In this document: in pieces, positions 60,461-64,000 of the stretch | How the letters are laid out: every line of letters begins with the position of its first letter | Numbering within the stretch: position 1 is the first letter of the stretch | Assembly (NCBI GenBank): GCA_949361645.1 | Contig: OX442432.1 | Location: forward strand, 6,398,397-6,462,396 | Length of the DNA: 64,000 nucleotides | Direction of reading: 5' to 3' | DNA from: Spongilla lacustris | Taxonomy: Eukaryota > Porifera > Demospongiae > Spongillida > Spongillidae | Notes under the pieces: model-generated | Databases searched by the model: none | Seen by the model: the letters and a program-made list of their open reading frames with translations, nothing else | Told to the model about the DNA's origin: nothing | Translations under genes and position numbers: made by a program

Positions 60461-60736
60461 CAGAGCCTAGTGGCTAACTGTCGCTACCTCAGTAGGTAGA
60501 AAGATAATAATATCCTAAGTGTTCCTTTCCCGCAAAACTACATTTTTATACAGGCTTCATTTTTGTTTGTTTTTATTCCGGAACCGGAAATATGAAAAAC
60601 CTACATGTGTTTAATAAATACGCCCCCAATATAAGCAGCACTGAGCATGAGAGCAGTTACGTGATCACGTGAACTACGTATGATACTAACCACGCCCATT
60701 GTGAAACGACGCACGTTTGCATAGGGAAAAAAAAGA
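60461..60736. promoter_or_regulatory. Bidirectional promoter of the fusion gene and HEATR5
   Basis: A 276-bp gap between divergent start codons. It contains CACGTG at 60666-60671 inside TTACGTGATCACGTGAAC. This E-box also occurs twice between DPY30 and SNX5/6. Confidence 0.55.
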
Positions 60737-63402
60737 ATGCTTCTTGACGAAGCAGTGTACCAATCGCTCCCCGAGAGCAAGAAGGCGTTATATCTTCATC
60801 AGTGGCTTCAAGGACTGCCACAGGTCATTATTGGTACGCCTAAGGTAATGAAAATATGAGGAAGTTTACACGTACATGTCAGATAAAGTCCCTTTTATTA
60901 CTCAGCCTGAACTGAAAGAGAAACAGAAATTGCTTGCTGGGCAACTCCAAGCCCAGCTCAATGCAGCTCTTGGTCCCCCACTCAGGACTGCCCTTGCACA
61001 AGCTTTCGTGACACTTTACTCGATGGGAGACACTTTCTCGCTTCACGACACGATCGGAAAGTGTTGCGACATCATCAGAGCCAGGGAGGATACCGGAGTG
61101 AGCAGCACTAACAAACTGTGAGCTATGCAGTGTGTATTTATGTGTGCATGTGAGTGCGTTCGTCGTAAGAGGAGGGATGCAGCCATGCATTGTATATGGA
61201 AGGTTGCTAAAGAGATGAGGCTGGTGTGCATTCATTACAATGGAAGCAGATGAGCATTAGGTAGAATGGAGGGTAGTGTACATTAAGTAGAATGGAGGGT
61301 GGTGTGCATTAAGTAGAATGGAGGTGGTGTGCATTAAGTAGAATGGAGGGTGGTGTGTATTAAGTAGAATGGATGGTGTATGCATTAAGTAGAATGGAGG
61401 GTAGTGTGTATTAAGTAGAATGAAGGGTGGTATGTATTGCTTCAAGGAACGTATCCACTGCAGCAATTGCTGTAGATAGGCCAAGGCCCTACGTAGATAA
61501 AGGTAAAGGTCCTTACTGAGGCAACGTAGATAAAGGTAAAGGTCCTTACTGAGGCTGTGCAGATAGATAGGTAAAGGTCCTTACTGAGGCTGTGTAGATA
61601 GAGAGGTAAAGGTCCTTACTGAGGCTAGGTAGATAAAGGTAAAGGTCCTAGTTAGATAGGACTAATGGCCCTTCACAGAAGGCTAGGGTGCAGGGATATA
61701 TTTATGTATGGAGCACGCATAGGCCACTACTTGGGGCATATTGTATATCAAGTATGCACACCATTGCACAAATACAGCTACAGTCACATATGCACAGGCA
61801 CGTTAACCCCTTTGTGATAATAACAGTGACCTGGTCAGTACCACACATACATGTAATCCAAGGTTATGACATCATCCTATATCACACTGAGTGTCCCCTG
61901 GGGTGTCCACTTATCAGACCTGGGTGTCCACTTATCAGACCTGATACTTACATGTTTGATTTATGAAGAAAGGACGCTATGCTAATAATTGCATGTTATA
62001 GGGCCCCTCCCCCCACCAAAAGTGCTGCTACTAGTGGGCCTAAAATTGGTTAAGAACCACAGAGTAACATCTATGATTACTTGTAGAGTGCAAAGTAATC
62101 ACTGCGGTTCTTAATCAATTTTAGACTATAATAATCAGGTTGTCTTATAATTGGAACCCACTTTGTAGGTAACCAGATGTGTTTTAATGGGCTGGGACTA
62201 TTACATAAGACCATGGGGGGGGGGGGGGGGGGGGGGAATCTTATTACATAAGATCACGGGGGCCCTGGGGACTATTACATAAGACCACTGGGGGCTATTA
62301 CATAAGATCACGGGGGCCTGGGGGACTATTACATAAGACCACGGGGTGCCTGGGGAACTATTACATAAGACCACGGGGGCCTGGGGGACTATTACATAAG
62401 ACCACGGGGGCCTGGGGAACTATTACATAAGACCACGGGGGCCTGGGGGACTATTACGTAAGACTACGGGGGCCTGGGGGACTATTACGTAAGACCACGG
62501 GGGCCTGGGGGACTATTACGTAAGACCACGGGGGCCTGGGGGACTATTACATAAGACCACGGGGGCCTGGGGACCAATGTAAATTATGCTCTGTTTACAT
62601 CTGGATGGTACAGGCTGCTTTGATGTCTTATATAACGGTTCCCCAGGACCCCTTTGTAGATAAAGTCTGTAAGACTGTAGGCTCATCTATTTGTATATGT
62701 GTCATCCATCGTCAGATGCAAATATGTATGTGTGCTGTGTGTGTGTGTGTGTGTGTGTGTATGTAATGTATGTATGTATGTATGTATGTATGTATGTATG
62801 TATGTATGTATGTATGTATGTATGTATGTATGTATGTATGTATGTATGTGTAGGTACATGTATGTATGTGTAGGTACATGTATGTATGTGTAGGTACATG
62901 TGTGTGGGGAAGTGTTTACACAAACAGAACGGGTTGACTGTACCATAAAGATTCTTGAGAAGATGTTTTTAAATGGCCAAAGTAAATGTATGCATACGCT
63001 TCTGATTCTGCGGACACCATCTTGTGTGTACACCATCTTGCTGACACCATCTTGCTGACACCATCTTGTGGACACCATCTTGTGGACACCATCTTGTGTG
63101 TACACCATCTTGTGTGTACACCATCTTGGCATTTCCTTCATTTGTACCATTAGTTCAGGCATAAATGGTATGTGGGTGCAGAATGATGTATTTTATTTGG
63201 GTACTCAGCAGTAAAGTATATTCATGTCCAAGATGCTTTCATCAGGGGGTGTCAGGTTACGAGCATGGATGAACAACATTGTTCCTTCTGTTCCCCACCT
63301 GCCTGCCAGGAATGGCAGGTCTGGTGAGGTATGTGTGCTATTCCAATATGAGTGGGGTGGGGTTTGTCCCTAAGGGAGTTGACTGGTCTTCATATAGAGA
63401 GG

Positions 63403-63467
<65 letters not shown>

Positions 63468-63609
63468 CTTGTGTGCATATGATTTAAATGTGCTGAGTGT
63501 ACATGTGTATGTAAATATGTTGTATGTGTGTTTGAACACCTCATTGGCTTCCGTGTATAGGACATCTATCGAGTGCCTAGGAGCTCTCTTTGAACATCAT
63601 GGACGAATG
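60737..63609 (+). CDS. HEATR5: HEATR5 homologue, N-terminal part, 3' end outside the window
   Basis: Exons: 60737-60844, 60906-61117, 63561-63609, each in phase. The gene runs off the window, since exon 3 ends in a donor (GTATGG). Similarity to the N-terminus of HEATR5A/B is clear: LKEKQKLLAGQL, then TLYSMGDTFSLHDTIGKCC and DIIRAREDT, with exon 3 giving CLGALFEHHGRM. HEATR5B is a large HEAT-repeat protein that works with the aftiphilin/gamma-synergin complex in AP-1 clathrin traffic; the sponge-like copy is assumed to act alike. Intron 2 is 2443 bp and packed with at least six different tandem repeats. Confidence 0.92.
61205..61440. repeat. 27-28 bp minisatellite in HEATR5 intron 2
   Basis: Eight to nine copies of a unit with GTAGAATGGAGGGTGGTGTG and CATTAA. 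Confidence 0.88.
61490..61650. repeat. GTAAAGGTCCTTACTGAGGC repeat in HEATR5 intron 2
   Basis: Four to five copies of a 36-38 bp unit containing AGATAAAGGTAAAGGTCC. Confidence 0.85.
62200..62575. repeat. 27-29 bp minisatellite (ACTATTACATAAGACCACGG)
   Basis: About thirteen copies of a unit ACTATTACRTAAGACCACGG plus GGGCCTGGGG, preceded by a 24-base G run at 62216-62237. Confidence 0.92.
62735..62900. repeat. GT and GTAT microsatellites in HEATR5 intron 2
   Basis: (GT)n followed by about 21 copies of GTAT and three copies of GTAGGTACATGTATGT. Confidence 0.92.
63008..63130. repeat. ACACCATCTTG repeat in HEATR5 intron 2
   Basis: Eight copies of a 15-19 bp unit built on ACACCATCTTGTG. Confidence 0.9.
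63405..63465. repeat. GT microsatellite before HEATR5 exon 3
   Basis: Pure (GT)n of about 28 units, about 95 bp upstream of the acceptor. Confidence 0.9.
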
Positions 63610-63635
63610 GTATGGTGTGGTGTTTGTGTATATGA

Positions 63636-64000
63636 CCAGTGTGGGGTGTATTAGGTGTTGGTGTGAACAGTGTAGGGTGTATTAGGTGTTGGTGTGAACA
63701 GTGTGGGGTGTATGAGGTGTTGGTGTGAACAGTGTGGGGTGTATGAGGTGTTGGTGTGAACAGTGTGGGGTGTATGAGGTGTTGGTGTGAACAGTGTGGG
63801 GTGTATGAGGTGTTGGTGTGAACAGTGTGGGGTGTATGAGGTGTTGGTGTGAACAGTGTGGGGTGTATGAGGTGTTGGTGTGAACAGTGTGGGGTGTATG
63901 AGGTGTTGGTGTGAACAGTGTGGGGTGTATGAGGTGTTGGTGTGAACAGTGTGGGGTGTATGAGGTGTTGGTGTGAACAGTGTGGGGTGTATGAGGTGTT
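63636..64000. repeat. 29-bp minisatellite after HEATR5 exon 3, runs off the window
   Basis: At least twelve copies of a unit GTGTGGGGTGTATGAGGTGT plus TGGTGTGAACA, beginning about 27 bases after the exon-3 donor. Confidence 0.93.

Noticed and set aside
62683..63162. 159-aa minus-strand ORF
   Set aside because: Spans three different tandem repeats in a HEATR5 intron.

Overview
The window is nuclear DNA of an animal, most plausibly a sponge or another non-bilaterian. Genes are split by many short GT-AG introns and match animal families: LRRK-like kinase, striatin, DPY30, SNX5/6, GPATCH11, HEATR5. AMT-type ammonium transporters are multiplied, and introns and spacers carry many minisatellites, poly-G tracts and fold-back elements. 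The species cannot be told from the sequence. Exon chains were assembled by hand. Each complete chain closes in frame with a total coding length divisible by three.

Layout. 1-3072: 3' end of a LRRK-like kinase (+). 3073-5323: spacer. 5324-33667: a cluster of four AMT genes, all on the minus strand. The first (5324-9638) is a pseudogene; the second (12157-15531) is its intact near-identical duplicate; the third (21872-25391) and fourth (25697-33667) are intact and more diverged. The spacers hold an LTR-retroelement 3' end, a perfect 52-bp inverted repeat and a 2-kb palindrome. The fourth AMT has a 4.8-kb intron that is almost entirely a 25-bp satellite.

33822-63609+: a compact gene block in which strand alternates at every step: AMT4 (-), striatin (+), DPY30 (-), SNX5/6 (+), coiled-coil protein (-), GPATCH11 (+), small ORF (-), unrecognised 189-aa gene (+), a large redox fusion (-), HEATR5 (+). 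Head-to-head partners are 54-276 bp apart at their start codons, so each gap is probably a shared promoter.

The most unusual gene is at 52650-60460 (-): 18 exons, 1413 residues. It joins a signal peptide, a cupredoxin-like ectodomain, a cytochrome b561 core with its four haem histidines, a long disordered linker, a PAS domain, an EF-hand-like segment and a NOX/ferric-reductase module with two HX13H haem pairs. The flavin and nicotinamide motifs of that last module are degenerate. I know of no described protein with this order of domains, but I could not search.

A second recurring oddity is that minisatellites in several introns begin at, or include, the authentic 5' splice site, so the donor sequence is present in tens to hundreds of copies.
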